Assembly (NCBI GenBank): GCA_023376005.1
Contig: CM042152.1
Location: 71,938,893 to 72,002,892 of the forward strand
Direction of reading: 5' to 3'
Length of the DNA stretch: 64,000 bases
Origin: Doryteuthis pealeii
Taxonomy: Eukaryota > Mollusca > Cephalopoda > Myopsida > Loliginidae
The notes beneath the pieces were generated by a model. The model saw nothing but the letters and a program-made list of their open reading frames with translations. It was not told where the DNA came from and did not search any database. A program made the translations under genes and the position numbers. Below are positions 11,000 through 21,459 of the stretch, one piece after another (position 1 is the first letter of the stretch; every line of letters begins with the position of its first letter).

Positions 11000-11790
11000 G
11001 TCTTGCTAGGATGTTCATCTTCCATATCCTCATCGTTCGCATGTAGTACTCACCTTAAGTTCAAGATATGCCGTGGTGTTCCGTCTACAATCAGGTTGTT
11101 TGGTGAATGGCTCCCCGTCACTACTCCTCTCCCCCACTGCATTGTGCACCGGACGTTTGGTGGTTTCACCCAAACCTCTTCTTCTATTTGGATTCTGGGT
11201 GGTCCTTGTCAATATCTGGGAGTTTATTTTTTGGGTGTCTCCACTCGTACGAAAAAAAATTGACCGTTGGGGTACAGTTTCTTCTCTCTAACCGACCTTG
11301 GGTGCCATATTGTACCAGAATGTGGCCTCTATCGGTGTTATTCCTCCTCTTTCGGCTATTGCTTTCATGGTCCTGTGGTTTCGTTCCACTATTCCATTGC
11401 CCTCTGGTCTGTAGGCTGCTCTATAGTACCTTCGAATGTTCCATTTGTCGAAAAGCGCCTGGAGGATATCTGAGCGGAAGACTGTACCATTGTCCACTCC
11501 ACTACTGGAACTCGTTCAAAAAACACCTTTTCCAGTTCTTCTGCAACAACGGCCGCTGATTCTGCATGCAACTCCCTCCATATCACTAGTCGCCCTGGTC
11601 CACAGTCAATCATTGACAAATATACACACCCGCGATAATGGGTTATATCAATGGCTAACCTTGTCCAATTTGTTGTAATCCCAATTTCACCAGGATCATG
11701 TACGGTTGGGGCAGTGTCAATTGATTGGCATCTGGTACATTCCCTAACTACTCCTCCCTTTTAATAAATGGGTCGACTTTTCACACTAAA
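11000..11790 (-). pseudogene. Integrase remnant (zinc finger + DDE core)
   Basis: Read on the minus strand in pieces: a C-x2-C stretch of the HHCC finger (about 11755-11735), LAIDIT with the first catalytic Asp (about 11650), IDCGPGRLVIW (11611-11579), then the second Asp in MDNGTVFRSDI at 11497, and the catalytic Glu in YRPEGNGIVERNH about 35 residues further on. This is the D,D-35-E arrangement of retroviral-type integrases. Frame changes between 11619, 11497 and 11212 make it non-functional. It would have inserted the element cDNA into the host genome. Confidence 0.75.
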
Positions 11791-11859
11791 TACATACTCC
11801 CATATGGTGCATACCATGCAACTCCTCCAATTTGTTAATCCCTAGACAGCATGTTGGAA

Positions 11860-12182
11860 ACTCATTCTCCTCCTTGACCAACCAGTTTTTATTTACTTGT
11901 GTTAGCACATCTGCTTCGTTTTTCTCCAAAGGTACAAACACTGCTTATATTTGTAATTCAAATTCAGCGATCAATTGTCGCAGTATTCCTAATCTCTGCT
12001 TTATTATCATTTCTCCAGCACCCTCCGTCCGTATTCTCCCGCTCTCCTCCACTGTAGAGTTTATTCGGCTCAATACTGTGGCTGAATCGGTTCTCACTTC
12101 CATCTCTCTTAATCCCCACTTTAAAGCTAAATTCACTCCCTTTAACACAGCCTCTCAGCCACATTAATGTGGTTAAAATCAT
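11860..12182 (-). pseudogene. RNase H C-terminal remnant
   Basis: The minus-strand frame 12148-11945 contains VRTDSATVLSRI, which carries one of the conserved RNase H Asp residues. A further stretch around 11925-11880 reads like the usual C-terminal end (KNEADVLTQV). The N-terminal half and all of RT are missing. The piece sits immediately after the protease frame, which places an internal deletion at about 12185-12190. Confidence 0.65.
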
Positions 12183-12190
12183 CTTTTTTC

Positions 12191-12583
12191 CTAAGCCTCA
12201 ATTTTGCAGCAATTTTTCTCTTCAGTAGCTACAGCACAGTGTGTCTCTCCGAACTTAACTTCGCCATTTTTTACAGTCAACCCTCCCAGTCTGCAAATAA
12301 TATCCATCCCAATGATCATGTCTGTATCATTGTTTAGATGTTCCATGATAATTGTCTTTGTTGTCAACCTTTCTCCACCTAATTCTATTTCTATCCGTCT
12401 GGTTCCTCTGCATTTCACCTCTGTTCCGTCCACTGCTCTTATTGTGGTCCTAACCCCACCACATCCACAAGTGAGCCTGGGACTGAGTAACGTAGTAGTA
12501 CAGCCGGTATCAATGAGAGCCGTCGCCCTCATGCCAGTCACTAACACCTCTATGATCGGGAGAGACCCATACCGCGCACTCAC
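12191..12583 (-). pseudogene. Retropepsin-like aspartic protease
   Basis: A 130-residue frame with ALIDTGCTTTLL, the D-T/S-G active-site signature with its flanking hydrophobic residues, and a second hydrophobic/Gly motif (MIIGMDII) about 65 residues later, as in retropepsins (flap between). It overlaps the end of the zinc-knuckle frame by 4 nt, typical of gag-pol junctions that need a frame change. This is the best preserved open frame of the element. It would process the gag-pol polyprotein. Confidence 0.75.
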
Positions 12584-13281
12584 TCTGTTGAAGGGGCAGC
12601 CACTGGCGCAAATCTTCCCCCTTGCTCATTTCCCTGGTTCAGAGGGCAGTATCTGGCAATATGCCCAAACTTTTCACATTTGTAGCACATAGTTCTAGCT
12701 CTTGGTGGTACTTTGCAATCTCTGAGTCGGTGTGGCCCCTGATATCTGTAGCACTGAATAGCGGATGATGATCCCATTGCATTTTTGTCTGTTGGTTCTT
12801 TGCTATATGCGACCGCTCCCACCGTCCCGGAATTCTGACCTTATATTCTTGTCAACACCCTCGCCATTGGTATAAGGTCCGTGATTTCCATTGTATTTAA
12901 TTTTGTTTAAACAATACACATTCAAGTTTAATTGTTGTAGCATCATTGATATACTATCTGGGAAACCCATTATGAAGGCCAATTTCGCTGTTTGGTCCAG
13001 CCCTCGTCCTACATATCCGGCTAGTCCTGCCAACCTCTTGATACTGTTGGCATATACGTCTACCAACTCCCGGTCCACTTAAACTTTTTAAGTTTTTCAT
13101 ATGCCTCAAAGGGTTCTTCCGTAAATGCCTCCCTCAGCCTCTTCTCAATCATTCCTTCATCCTGCTGCTCTAGTTCACTCATCTCCATGTAAAGGGCAAG
13201 CACATGTCCTTCCAGAAAAAGTGGAATAAAACTTGCCAAATCTTCTGGAGTTTGGCCACTAGCTTTAGCTTTTTCAGCCAT
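12580..13281 (-). pseudogene. Gag with two zinc knuckles
   Basis: Frames 13281-13060 and 13078-12803 read as a helical capsid-like segment (PEDLASFIPLFLEGHVLALY, then LAFIMGFPDSISMMLQQL), broken by a frameshift near 13070. The frame 12822-12580 has two zinc-knuckle-like clusters: CYRYQGPHRLRDC and CYKCEKFGHIARYC. The second is a canonical C-x2-C-x4-H-x4-C nucleic-acid binding motif; the first has only one Cys of its leading pair. These are usual for the nucleocapsid of Ty3-type elements. Confidence 0.7.
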
Positions 13282-13366
13282 GCCACCAAATCCCCCTCGC
13301 CATTAAATGGCTTAATCATTCCCTTGGCCAGTTTATCCATTTCTTGCCGAAATAGCTCTATCAGCT

Positions 13367-13560
13367 TGTGATAGCTTGCCTTCCAAATAACAACTCACTG
13401 ACTGCCAAAAAATTTGGCTTATTTATGACTCCACTCCACACCACTCCCACCAACCCCTCATTTCCGGTCTGTACTCTTATAAAAAAAAAGTTTAAATTTT
13501 GGGCACCATTTTCTTCCAAGTCCAAGGTAAGAGGAGTTTCATTTTTTCTCTTAAACTACA
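13367..13560 (-). repeat. 5' LTR of the Ty3-type element
   Basis: Partner of 10707-10900. It differs by several substitutions and small indels in A/T runs, so the insertion is not very recent. No convincing tRNA primer-binding site follows it in element direction. Confidence 0.75.
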
Positions 13561-13602
13561 GATTTTTTAATGAATTTCCACTTGATAATAGGAGTTAGGC
13601 CC

Positions 13603-14575
13603 CTATCTTTCAGATTTCGATAGTGCCGTTTGGTTTTTAAGTATATGGTTAGAAAATGAATGCCTATGATTATAAAATCTCTGCTTCCAATTACCAGCAG
13701 AGATACCTATATAAACCTTTACTTCTTTTTTGTTTTCTATTGGGGAGATTGTTGCCTGATATCCAATGTTCTCTGAGTTGCAATATCCTTCTACAGGGAA
13801 CTCATCTTTAATTCTACAATTACAGTTGACTTTATCTATGTTTTGACTGTTTTCCATTGATTCGTCAATTAACTTTTTGTTATGGTTAGTTATTATTTTG
13901 GAAATGTTATTCGTACACAAATAACTAATTTTTAAAGTTTTTCTGTTAAAAATATTACTTAAGGGATTATTGTTGTTAAAGTGTTTATCTATTAAATTTA
14001 GGAAGTATCTTCCTATGTTAATATTAGACAATTTACAGAAAGGAGGGTTGAACCATATAACCTTCTTTTTCTGTGTTTATTTTTATTTTTCTGTTTATTA
14101 TCACTATTAATATCTCTATTAATACTATCATTGCTGTTAGAAATGTTGTTGACCATATTGTCAGATCCACTGACTATAGGTTTCTCATGGTATCTTAGTT
14201 TCTGTTGGAAACCACTTTTTTCAAGAGCCTCTTTATATTTTCTACTATTAGCTTGAAAAATCATTTTGCTAGAAGATAATCTACTTATTCTAATGTTGAC
14301 TGCATTAGGGATTTGTTTTATAATGGATTTGGGATGATTGGAATGGACATTGATGTAACTGGGGTTTAAGATATCTTTACAAAAATGTTTAAAACTGTCA
14401 TAGGACAAATTGAAGGTAATGTCAAGGAAGTTAATTATTTTGAGATTTGAAACTATCTCGATTTTCAAACCAAGGTACTTGAAAGCTCATGATTTTTTTC
14501 TCTATATACTAGAGGTTTTAGGTTTATTGCTATCTGAGATGTAAATTAGGCCATCATCCCGATATAAACCTATAT
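13603..14575 (-). mobile_element. Penelope-like element fragment: RT end + GIY-YIG
   Basis: Minus strand. IGLYRDDGLIYI near 14572-14537 looks like the catalytic YxDD region of Penelope-like RTs. It is followed in 14468-14013 by INFLDITFNL, SNHPKSIIKQIP and LEKSGFQQKLRY, a familiar RT C-terminal series. The overlapping frame 14031-13603 then has a CNC..C cluster, a GIY-like segment (IGYQATIS), VYIGIS and KQRFYNHRHSF, the GIY-YIG endonuclease signature. A frameshift at 14013-14031 and a stop near 14500 break it. The RT N-terminus and element termini are missing. It abuts the Ty3-type element. Confidence 0.8.
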
Positions 14576-14701
14576 ATTTAAGGTAGATAATTGAGATTAG
14601 GGAAAAGTGAGTTTGCAAAGTGAATCAAATTTAAGAAAAAATAAATAGAATTAAAAAAAACAACAAAAAAATATTAAACTCATTTTGTAAAATTTCTAAG
14701 A

Positions 14702-14798
14702 AAGCTGCCACACCGGCCAACATCTTGGCTGTTAATAAATTTAAATTAGGTCAAACATTATGTTTGACTAAGAAAGATGTTGGCCGGTTTGGCAGCTT
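14702..14798. ncRNA. miRNA-like hairpin or tiny foldback
   Basis: A 25-nt arm at 14702-14726 (AAGCTGCCACACCGGCCAAC then ATCTT) is complementary to 14774-14798 with a single mismatch. The loop contains a second small palindrome, GTCAAACAT/ATGTTTGAC (about 14750-14768). It stands out as G+C-rich within AT-rich sequence. Size and pairing fit an animal pre-miRNA or a miniature inverted-repeat element; nothing here decides between them. Confidence 0.45.
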
Positions 14799-15156
14799 AT
14801 GAAACTTAACATACAAATCCATTTCAAACTCTCAAATCCCTCTCTTTCTCTACTCTCATTGAGAAACTAACATATATAACAAGAAGGTAATCAAGATATA
14901 CATAGAGAGGGTGAAAGTGACAGGCAAAATGTAAAGTAAGAGATAGGTCAGTTTTTTACTTAATTGCATATTACAACTAATTAAAATGGAATTTTTTCAG
15001 ACATAACTCAATCCTAGAACTAAGGAATAATTTAGAATATTTTTTGTGTCCCTAAGCTAAACAATAAAAAAGCATTGATTCACCAGACAAAACATTGATT
15101 CACTCAGCTTTAGTATAATAATAATAGATATATATAAATATATATAATACTTTCAG
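14799..15156. other. Intron or spacer, nothing recognised
   Basis: AT-rich sequence ending in the acceptor TACTTTCAG of the next linker exon. No other feature is seen. Confidence 0.5.
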
Positions 15157-15234
15157 CTTCAAGTTTACCTGCAAGTACTCCAACAATTCCAACATCTTTC
15201 CCAAGTACGATATATACAAGTGTGACATCAACAA
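15157..15234 (+). CDS. T/S/P-rich linker exon, phase 1-1
   Basis: A 78-nt exon after ACTTTCAG, read as 2 nt + 25 codons + 1 nt: SSLPASTPTIPTSFPSTIYT and onward, with no stop. It is related to 1732 and 25692 but carries one extra codon. Its last base is A rather than G (ACA A|GTGAAT), so the split codon with a following GT-starting exon becomes AGT (Ser) instead of Gly; frame is preserved. It is the first intact linker of the main block after the TE-rich interval. Confidence 0.7.
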
Positions 15235-15481
15235 GTGAATGTTGATTTTAATTATATGCTATCCATGTATTATATTTGCTATTATATTAGCTAAAAATAA
15301 TGAAATTATTATATTTGCTAAAAGTAATGAAAAACATTTTGCTGATCTGTTTTCTGTGAATTTGCCAAAGTGAAAGTTGCAGTATTTATTATGAAATATT
15401 TAAAAAATCAATCTTATTTTGTTTTATTTTGCAAATCAGTATAATAATTAATGTGTAGTTGCATATACATATTTATGAATA

Positions 15482-16811
15482 TCTATATATAATGGAGATT
15501 CAGTCTTTATGTGTCTGTAACCGAAACTATGCTTACGTCACAATAATTTCAGGAATTAAATAACTTTATCAACAAGTAGTTAATTTTTAGTCAATATCAT
15601 TATTACATGAAATAACAAAAACTGTATTCTTTGTATATGCTCTGAACATAGTACAATAGAATAGATGGTCCCAGTGTTTTATAAAACAAGTTTTAATAAA
15701 TACATCCATGGCTTTATTGATTTATATATAGTTTATTTTATTTTATTATTCATTCCAAGTTATCTAACGTATAGTATTTTATGAAAAAATTATCTAGAAA
15801 CAAAATATCATCATATAAAATTATCTTACCTTAAATTTTGATAACAGTAATCTAATCCATAATATTCAAATGGAAATAATTTGTTTAAATTTATTTTTAA
15901 AAATGCAAAAAATACGGTTATTTTTTGGTTTTTCATTATTTAAATAGCTTCTTAATTTTAATTTATATAATTTAATTTTCTATAAAAATCAAGTAAAGTT
16001 ATTGATTTAATTTAATGCTTACTTTAAAAATATAAAAACTATGGGTATATTATAGTCTGTCTATTAGATTATTTAACTAGCTTTTTAACTTTGATTTATA
16101 TAAATTTTATTTTGTTCTTTAAAAATCAAATATAGTTATTCAATTAATTTAACATTTATTTGATAAATAAATGCTTACTTTGATAAATATTAAATTTATT
16201 AAATCTCTAAGAAAATGAATTAAGAGTGTAAAAACATGTATCATTTATTTTTATTATTTATTTTTAATGTTAAAAATGCATACAGTTGTTATTCTATATT
16301 ACTGATGTTATATTTCATCTGCAATATGATTATTTAAATTAATTTTAGCAAAGTTATTAATAGAGTAGTATTTTGTTTATTGTTTAAACAACAGACAGTT
16401 TAATTCTGTAATAGAGTATTAAAATAGCTTTTTAATTTCAGTTTATATAAATTTTATTTTATTCTTTAAAGATTAAATAAAGTTATTTAATTAATATAAT
16501 TCTTACTTCAATAAATAAATGCCTTCATTAATAAACATGAAATTTATTAAATCTCTATTTTCTTAGAGTCTAAGCAAATGAATTAAGAATGTAACAACAT
16601 GTATTACATTTTTTCATTGAGTGTACAAACATTTTTTTAAATAAATTTTATTCATAAAAAAAAATTTTAAGAATTTATTTTTCTACAAAATAGAAATGTA
16701 TAAAATTTAATTTATTGAAATTTAACTTTTAACTCCCACCCACATTGTGCAATATTTTTCAAAAATGTATTTTTATATCACCTGGAGGTTGTTTTTTTAT
16801 TTTGCTACTAG
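15482..16811 (+). mobile_element. Non-autonomous Helitron-like element (~1.3 kb)
   Basis: The 5' end reads TCTATATATAATGGAGATTC after a host A, followed by GTCTGTAACCGAAACTA and ACGTCAC, words shared with the 5' end of the minus-strand element at 48645. The 3' end has AACTCCCACCC and a degenerate hairpin (CACCTGGAGG), ending at CTAG 16808-16811. No Rep/helicase is present. It lies wholly within the intron between linker exons 15157 and 16849. Its 3' part is duplicated at the start of the window. Confidence 0.55.
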
Positions 16812-16848
16812 ATACATATCTAAATATATTTATGTTTACTATTTTTAG

Positions 16849-16923
16849 GTACAAGTATTGGAACAGGTTCTACAACAGTTCCAACCAAAGGGTCTACATC
16901 TTTTACAAGTCCGACTCCAACAG
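16849..16923 (+). CDS. T/S/P-rich linker exon, phase 1-1
   Basis: A 75-nt exon after TATTTTTAG and before GTAAAT, read as 2 nt + 24 codons + 1 nt. It is nearly identical to 400-477 and 2054-2131 but lacks one ACA (Thr) codon, showing length change by single-codon deletion. Encodes TSIGTGSTTVPTKGSTSFTS and onward. The donor is GTAAAT rather than the GTGAAT of its sisters. Phase and Gly junction are kept. Confidence 0.75.
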
Positions 16924-17032
16924 GTAAATGTTGATTTTAATCATATACTGCGCATATATTATATTTGCTAACAAATAATGTGACTGTAACAGGATTATTT
17001 GTTGAAATCATATCTTGTGATATTTTAATAAT

Positions 17033-17484
17033 TATAAAGAAAAAAAGGCACAAATGGCAGTACTCCAAGGTTTGAAGTATGGAGTTAACCACGAGTGTGA
17101 CAGACAGGTTGAAAGTTAAAGAAATAAAACGAACAACTAGAAATATGAATAAAAGACTGTATTACAGAATAACAAAAAGGTTGCAAACTTTAGTTCGTTT
17201 GCGCAAATAATAATTTGTCACTTATCTGGTGTATCCTGAGATATGGGGTATTAACGGAGACCTTGCTATGGCCCTCTGTTCCGTTCGGATATGATGGACT
17301 TCTGTTTTGCGTCCGACTCCGTAGTTGTCTGTTGAAGAATAGGAGCGACCCTTTTTTAGGTCTGTCCCCAGTGCTAGCTGGATCAGAAGAGAGGACGCCA
17401 AAGTATGCTGGCTCGTGATTGGTTGGTTTGAAACAGAGGCTCGCAGACAAAGGACGATAACCCCCATACCCCAGAATTCTCAAT
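17033..17484. repeat. Left terminal repeat of the 3.9-kb element
   Basis: A 452-bp repeat sharing long identical stretches with 20507-20976 (for example TTAGTTCGTTTGCGCAAATA and GTCTGTCCCCAGTGCTAGCT). It lacks a ~24-bp piece near 17394 that the right copy has (GAGTCTGCTTATTCGGCTTT region). Open frames through it on both strands are shadows. Confidence 0.8.
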
Positions 17485-18284
17485 ATTCTCCCGATGAAGG
17501 AAAAAACATGCAATGATGAAATTATTGTATGTTTGCATGCATGTGTAATTTGATTTAAGAAATATTTTCAAGCTCAAGGCTCTGATATTTCGGGCATTAT
17601 TATAGCCATTCTAATTGTTTGACAATATTTTGTAATTTGTTTCCCATTTATTAGGGGGTAGGTATATGTATAAATGGTGTATCTTTTGAGATTGTGTTAT
17701 CTCAGATACAATTGTTTGTGTGAATGTAATTTGTTTTAATAGAAATATCTTCGAGCTCGAGACTCTGATATTTCGGGCATTATTATAGCCATACTAATTG
17801 TTTTGTGTAAGTGTAGTCAGGGACTAATTATTTTTTAATAATGTTCCTGTGTAATTTTTTAGATTTTATCTCTGACACAAATTTTGTTTTGTGTGTAGTG
17901 GTCGCAGTTTATAACGTCATACCCAGGACAAATTATTTCATCTATGTTGGAGGTTGCCATTTATTAATTGGTCCTGCGTTTAAGGGATGTAGCCTTTTGT
18001 AGTAAATTGGAAGTCTAAATTTCTTTTTTCTTTCTTTTCCAATTTGGCCTTTTATCCAATTTTGCTTGTGGAGAACTGCAATTAATATTTCCTTGTTTTT
18101 ATCTTATTGTTTTGCTTTTTCTTTCTCATTTTCACTTTTATTAGTGTCTCTTTGTTCGGTTTCATCTTCTCTCTGGATAGTTATATTAAACAATTTTGGA
18201 GCTACATGGTAATTGGAGGGAACAGACTTGATATTATCTTCACTCCAAGGAAGCTTCACAAAATAAACGTTCTTGAGTCTTTCC
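17485..18284. repeat. Interior repeat region of the 3.9-kb element
   Basis: The word CTCTGATATTTCGGGCATTA occurs at about 17579 and again at about 17762 within longer similar stretches that start AGAAATAT. The rest is unassigned. No open frame of note. Confidence 0.6.
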
Positions 18285-18824
18285 TCAACGGAGAAAGCAG
18301 TTGGTTCTACTGTGAATCTCCTTCGACTTGCACTCTGTCTGGAAATATTTCTGGTTACACTGCTTTTTCTGTATTTCCTTCGACTTGTCTCTGTCTAGAA
18401 ATATTTCTGGTTCCACTGCTTTTTCTGTATTTCCTTCGACTTGTACTCTGTCTAGAAATATTTCTGGGTCGACCGCAGCTTTCTCTGCTGCGTTTGTAAA
18501 GACTTCTTCCAGGTCAGCGAGTCTGTCATAAATGCTCATCCTAAGATGGAACTCATTTTTTCGTTCCGTTAGGAATCCGCATTCCGCTAAACTTAGCTTC
18601 GCCTTAGTAGTGATATCTTTGATTTTGTCATTCAAGAAATTCACTTGTTTTTGTTTTCGTTTTATGAGGTTTTCTTCCTCTTCGAAAACACGCTTCTTCC
18701 CACACCAAGTCCACTCTAACATTTCCATGTTAAAGGAAATGTCTTGCTTTAATGAGTTTCTGACTTGTAGAAGAGGAGTAACTCCCTCTAATTCTGTGAA
18801 ATGAGCCATCTTCTTAGAATTCAT
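18285..18824 (-). CDS. Unrecognised 179-aa frame inside the LTR element
   Basis: The longest open frame in the window, starting MNSKKMAHFTELEGVTPLLQ. The middle is Lys/Glu-rich and probably helical (EEEENLIKRKQKQVNFLNDK). The C-terminal third is a degenerate tandem repeat of about 19-20 residues around PEIFLDR and KSKEI. It has no retroviral motif that I know, but its position inside an LTR element would suit a gag-like or accessory protein. It could also be a chance frame kept open by the repeats. There is no close promoter or splice evidence. Confidence 0.35.
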   Translation of the reverse strand: MNSKKMAHFTELEGVTPLLQVRNSLKQDISFNMEMLEWTWCGKKRVFEEEENLIKRKQKQVNFLNDKIKDITTKAKLSLAECGFLTERKNEFHLRMSIYDRLADLEEVFTNAAEKAAVDPEIFLDRVQVEGNTEKAVEPEIFLDRDKSKEIQKKQCNQKYFQTECKSKEIHSRTNCFLR

Positions 18825-18889
18825 CCTTGTATTTTTTTTTCTTTCCTTCCCTTCCTCAGACGCTTGGGTGTCAGCTACAATTTGTAGCA

Positions 18890-19100
18890 GTAAACCGTCA
18901 TGAAATGGTTACTAGGGGTGAGGGAGGTTGTTGACCCTTCTTATCCGTGGAGGCAAAATTCTTAGCAGCAGTGGTCAAATGGTTGCGAGGGGGTGAGGAA
19001 AGTTGAAACGTTAATCCTTCTTATCTGTGGAGGCAAAAATTCTTAGCAGCAGTGGTCAAATGGTTGCGAGGAGGTGAGGAAAGTTGACACTTAGTGCTTC
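18890..19100. repeat. ~75-bp tandem repeat in the LTR element
   Basis: GTGGAGGCAAAATTCTTAGC with CAGCAGTGGTCAAATGGTTG recurs at about 18948 and 19027, with a more diverged unit before and a partial one after. It lies between the 18285-18824 frame and the larger interior duplication. Confidence 0.65.
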
Positions 19101-19199
19101 TTATGAGTGGAAGAACGCACGCAGTGACCCTTCCCTCACTTTGAAATTGACAACTTTTGTTTTGTTTTTCTCGGGGCCTGAAATTTCTTTTTAAAATTG

Positions 19200-19995
19200 T
19201 AGTATATTCAACAAGACGAAATGTTACGAATGAGTATATTGTTTTTTTTAAAAATAATTTGTGGTACATTCCACAAGTAACAAATTTTTCTCCAAATTTT
19301 ACTTGCTAAGAATGAAGTTCTTTCTCTGTGAGATTGAAGTTTTTCTTTCTTCACGTTTGTCCCCACTTTACGAAAAAGTTGTTTTGTGTAAGAATTTTTT
19401 GAATTTGTAATTTTCATTCAACGAGTTAGGAAATGTTTTGTTTTTTTTCAATGGTAGAAATTGTCTGGTATTAAATCCAATATTCGTAGTAGCTATCCAT
19501 AGTAGCAGTCGTAGTAGCAGTTGCAGAAGTGGGAGGAGCCAGAAGTTAGGCAATGACGTCAGTTGATGTCTTAAGCCAATCCAAGGCTTTGGCGCTATGT
19601 TGGAATGAGGAAGAAGCGGCCATATTGAATTTCGCTGAATTAGTTGCAATTTTCAAATATTTCTTTTTCCAAGTAAATTTATTTGTTTTTCCTAATTTTC
19701 ACCTTGCTAAGAATGAAGTTCTTTCTCTGTGTAAAAAATTTTTCTTAAATGTTCTGGTTCATTCAACAAGACGAAATGTTACGAATGCGTATTCTTTTTT
19801 TAAAAAATAATTTGTGGTACATTCCACAAGTAACAAATTTTTCTCCAATTTACTTGCTAAGAATGAAGTTCTTTCTCTGTGAGTCTGAAGTTTTTCTTTC
19901 TTCATGTTTGCCCCCACTTTACGAAAAAGTTGTTTTGTGTAAGAATTTTTTGAATTTGTATTTTCATTCCACAAGGTAGGAAATTTTTGTTTGTT
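19200..19995. repeat. ~230-bp duplication (spaced ~550 bp)
   Basis: The stretch 19205-19435 (words ACAAGACGAAATGTTACGAA, GTGGTACATTCCACAAGTAA, GAATGAAGTTCTTTCTCTGT) recurs at 19760-19985. Frames crossing these copies on the minus strand have no recognisable domain. Confidence 0.7.
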
Positions 19996-20506
19996 TTTTT
20001 TTTCTAATTCAAGGGGCATATATTAATGCTTATTTCTTGAAATGAAGTTGCCAATATTTGTTTTAAATTCGCAAGTGGCAGCTTTATTTTATTTTATTTT
20101 ATTTTTTTAAAGTGCTGGCGTCAAATTCTTCGCTTTGACTTGTTAACCACTTAGCAGTTGCTGGTTCTGCTTTTTGAAAGAAATGTATTCTTGTGGTCCG
20201 TTTTATAATGTTTATTGTTCGAGCGGTGCATAAGACTTTTTTTTAAATAGTTTTTACATTCAGCAAGTGAGGAATTTCTTTTTTTCCAAATTTTTACTCT
20301 TGCTACGAATGTTTCTCTTTCTCTGTGGGTCTGAAGTTTTTACCCTCTTTACGAGAAAGTAGTTTTCGTTTTTTCCGAAGTTGACAGGATAACTCAGCGG
20401 TGAAGTCGTCTAAATTCTATCCGGTTTTCGCTTAATTTTACTTTCTTTTTCAACTCCAAAGTCCTATATTTAGTATATATTAGACTTAAACTTAAAGTTT
20501 GCAAAA

Positions 20507-20976
20507 TATAAAGAAAATAGACACTAATGTCATTACTCCAAGGTTTGTAATGGAGTTAACCACGAGTGTGGCAGACAGGTTGAGAGTTAAAGAATAAAAG
20601 GAACAACTAGAAATATGAATAAAAGACTGTATTACAGAATAGCAATAAAGTTGCAAACTTTAGTTCGTTTGCGCAAATAAAATTTGTCACTTATATGGTG
20701 TATCTTGAGATATGGGGTATTAACGGAGACCTTGCTATGGCCCTCTGTTCCGTTTGGATATGATGGACTTCTGTTTTGCGTCCGACTCCGTAGTTGTCTG
20801 TTGAAGAATAGGAGCAACCCTTTTTTAGGTCTGTCCCCAGTGCTAGCTGGATCAGAAGAGAGGACGAGTCTGCTTATTCGGCTTTGCTGCCAAAGTATGC
20901 TGGCTTGTGATTGGTTGGTTTGAAACAGAGGCTCGCAGACATAGGACGATAACCCCCATACCCAAGAATTCTCAAT
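20507..20976. repeat. Right terminal repeat of the 3.9-kb element
   Basis: Partner of 17033-17484, 470 bp, with small indels in A runs and one 24-bp difference. Its outer end abuts the ATAAT duplication. The divergence between the two repeats suggests the insertion is older than the perfect-ended mariner at 23199. Confidence 0.8.
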
Positions 20977-20981
20977 ATAAT

Positions 20982-21459
20982 GCTATTAAAATATTTGTAA
21001 CAATATTGTGTATGACTTATTTTGATAACTGATTAGCATAAAATAATAGTATTTTATCATATGAATGTTGACTATATGAAGAAAAGACATTTGTTTAAAT
21101 TCTTATGTGATACTAACATAGATGGAAGGATCTTATGAAAGGACTTGCTATCTGAAAATGTTTCTATTCAGAATGATTGTTTTTACATTGCAAATTAAAA
21201 AGAAATCTAGAGTTGATTTTGTGTTCCTTGCTTATCATAGTTTCTGAATATCTTGCAACAAATAATGTGACTGTAACAGGATTATTTGTTGAGATTAAGT
21301 AATGATTTGGGATGTGTGAATGATAGCCTTATTGCAATTAAAATAAATTTCTGAATTGGTTGTAGATTCTAAAATGTGTTATGAAGACTTGGTGTTTTGT
21401 TTCATTGAATTTTTTGTAATTATTACTAATATTAGTAATTTTCTTTTTTCTCCCTTCAG
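20982..21459 (+). other. Intron upstream of domain copy 1
   Basis: Continues the intron interrupted by the LTR element and matches 586-1168 of the duplicate block. It ends in the polypyrimidine tract and acceptor TCTCCCTTCAG of exon 21460. Confidence 0.7.

Larger units (their letters stand above)
10707..13560 (-). mobile_element. Ty3-type LTR retrotransposon, RT deleted
   Basis: Two direct repeats of 194 bp (10707-10900 and 13367-13560) that begin TGTGATAGC and end AACTACA flank retroelement coding remnants, all on the minus strand. Order in element direction: gag (13281-12803), CCHC zinc knuckles (12822-12580), aspartic protease (12583-12191), RNase H C-terminal part (12182-11860), integrase (about 11790-11000). 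Reverse transcriptase, which belongs between protease and RNase H, is absent: the protease frame stops about 10 bp before RNase H sequence starts. Frameshifts and stops break every frame. I could not find a clear target-site duplication or primer-binding site. Confidence 0.8.
17033..20976. mobile_element. LTR-type element, ~3.9 kb, no pol, 5-bp TSD
   Basis: Flanked by direct 5-bp duplications ATAAT (17028-17032 and 20977-20981), present once at the empty site 581-585 in the duplicate block. Terminal direct repeats are 17033-17484 and 20507-20976. The termini are TATAAAG..CTCAAT, not the usual TG..CA. The interior has no RT, integrase or protease that I recognise, only short frames and internal duplications. 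It behaves like a non-autonomous (LARD/TRIM-like) LTR element; an unusual element type is possible. Confidence 0.75.

Noticed and set aside
11003..12692. Plus-strand frames over the Ty3-type element
   Set aside because: They are shadows of the minus-strand integrase, RNase H and protease remnants, which have the recognisable motifs.
17190..17513. Frames in the terminal repeats 17033-17484 and 20507-20976
   Set aside because: They recur only because the repeat does, on both strands, with no known domain; taken as LTR non-coding sequence.
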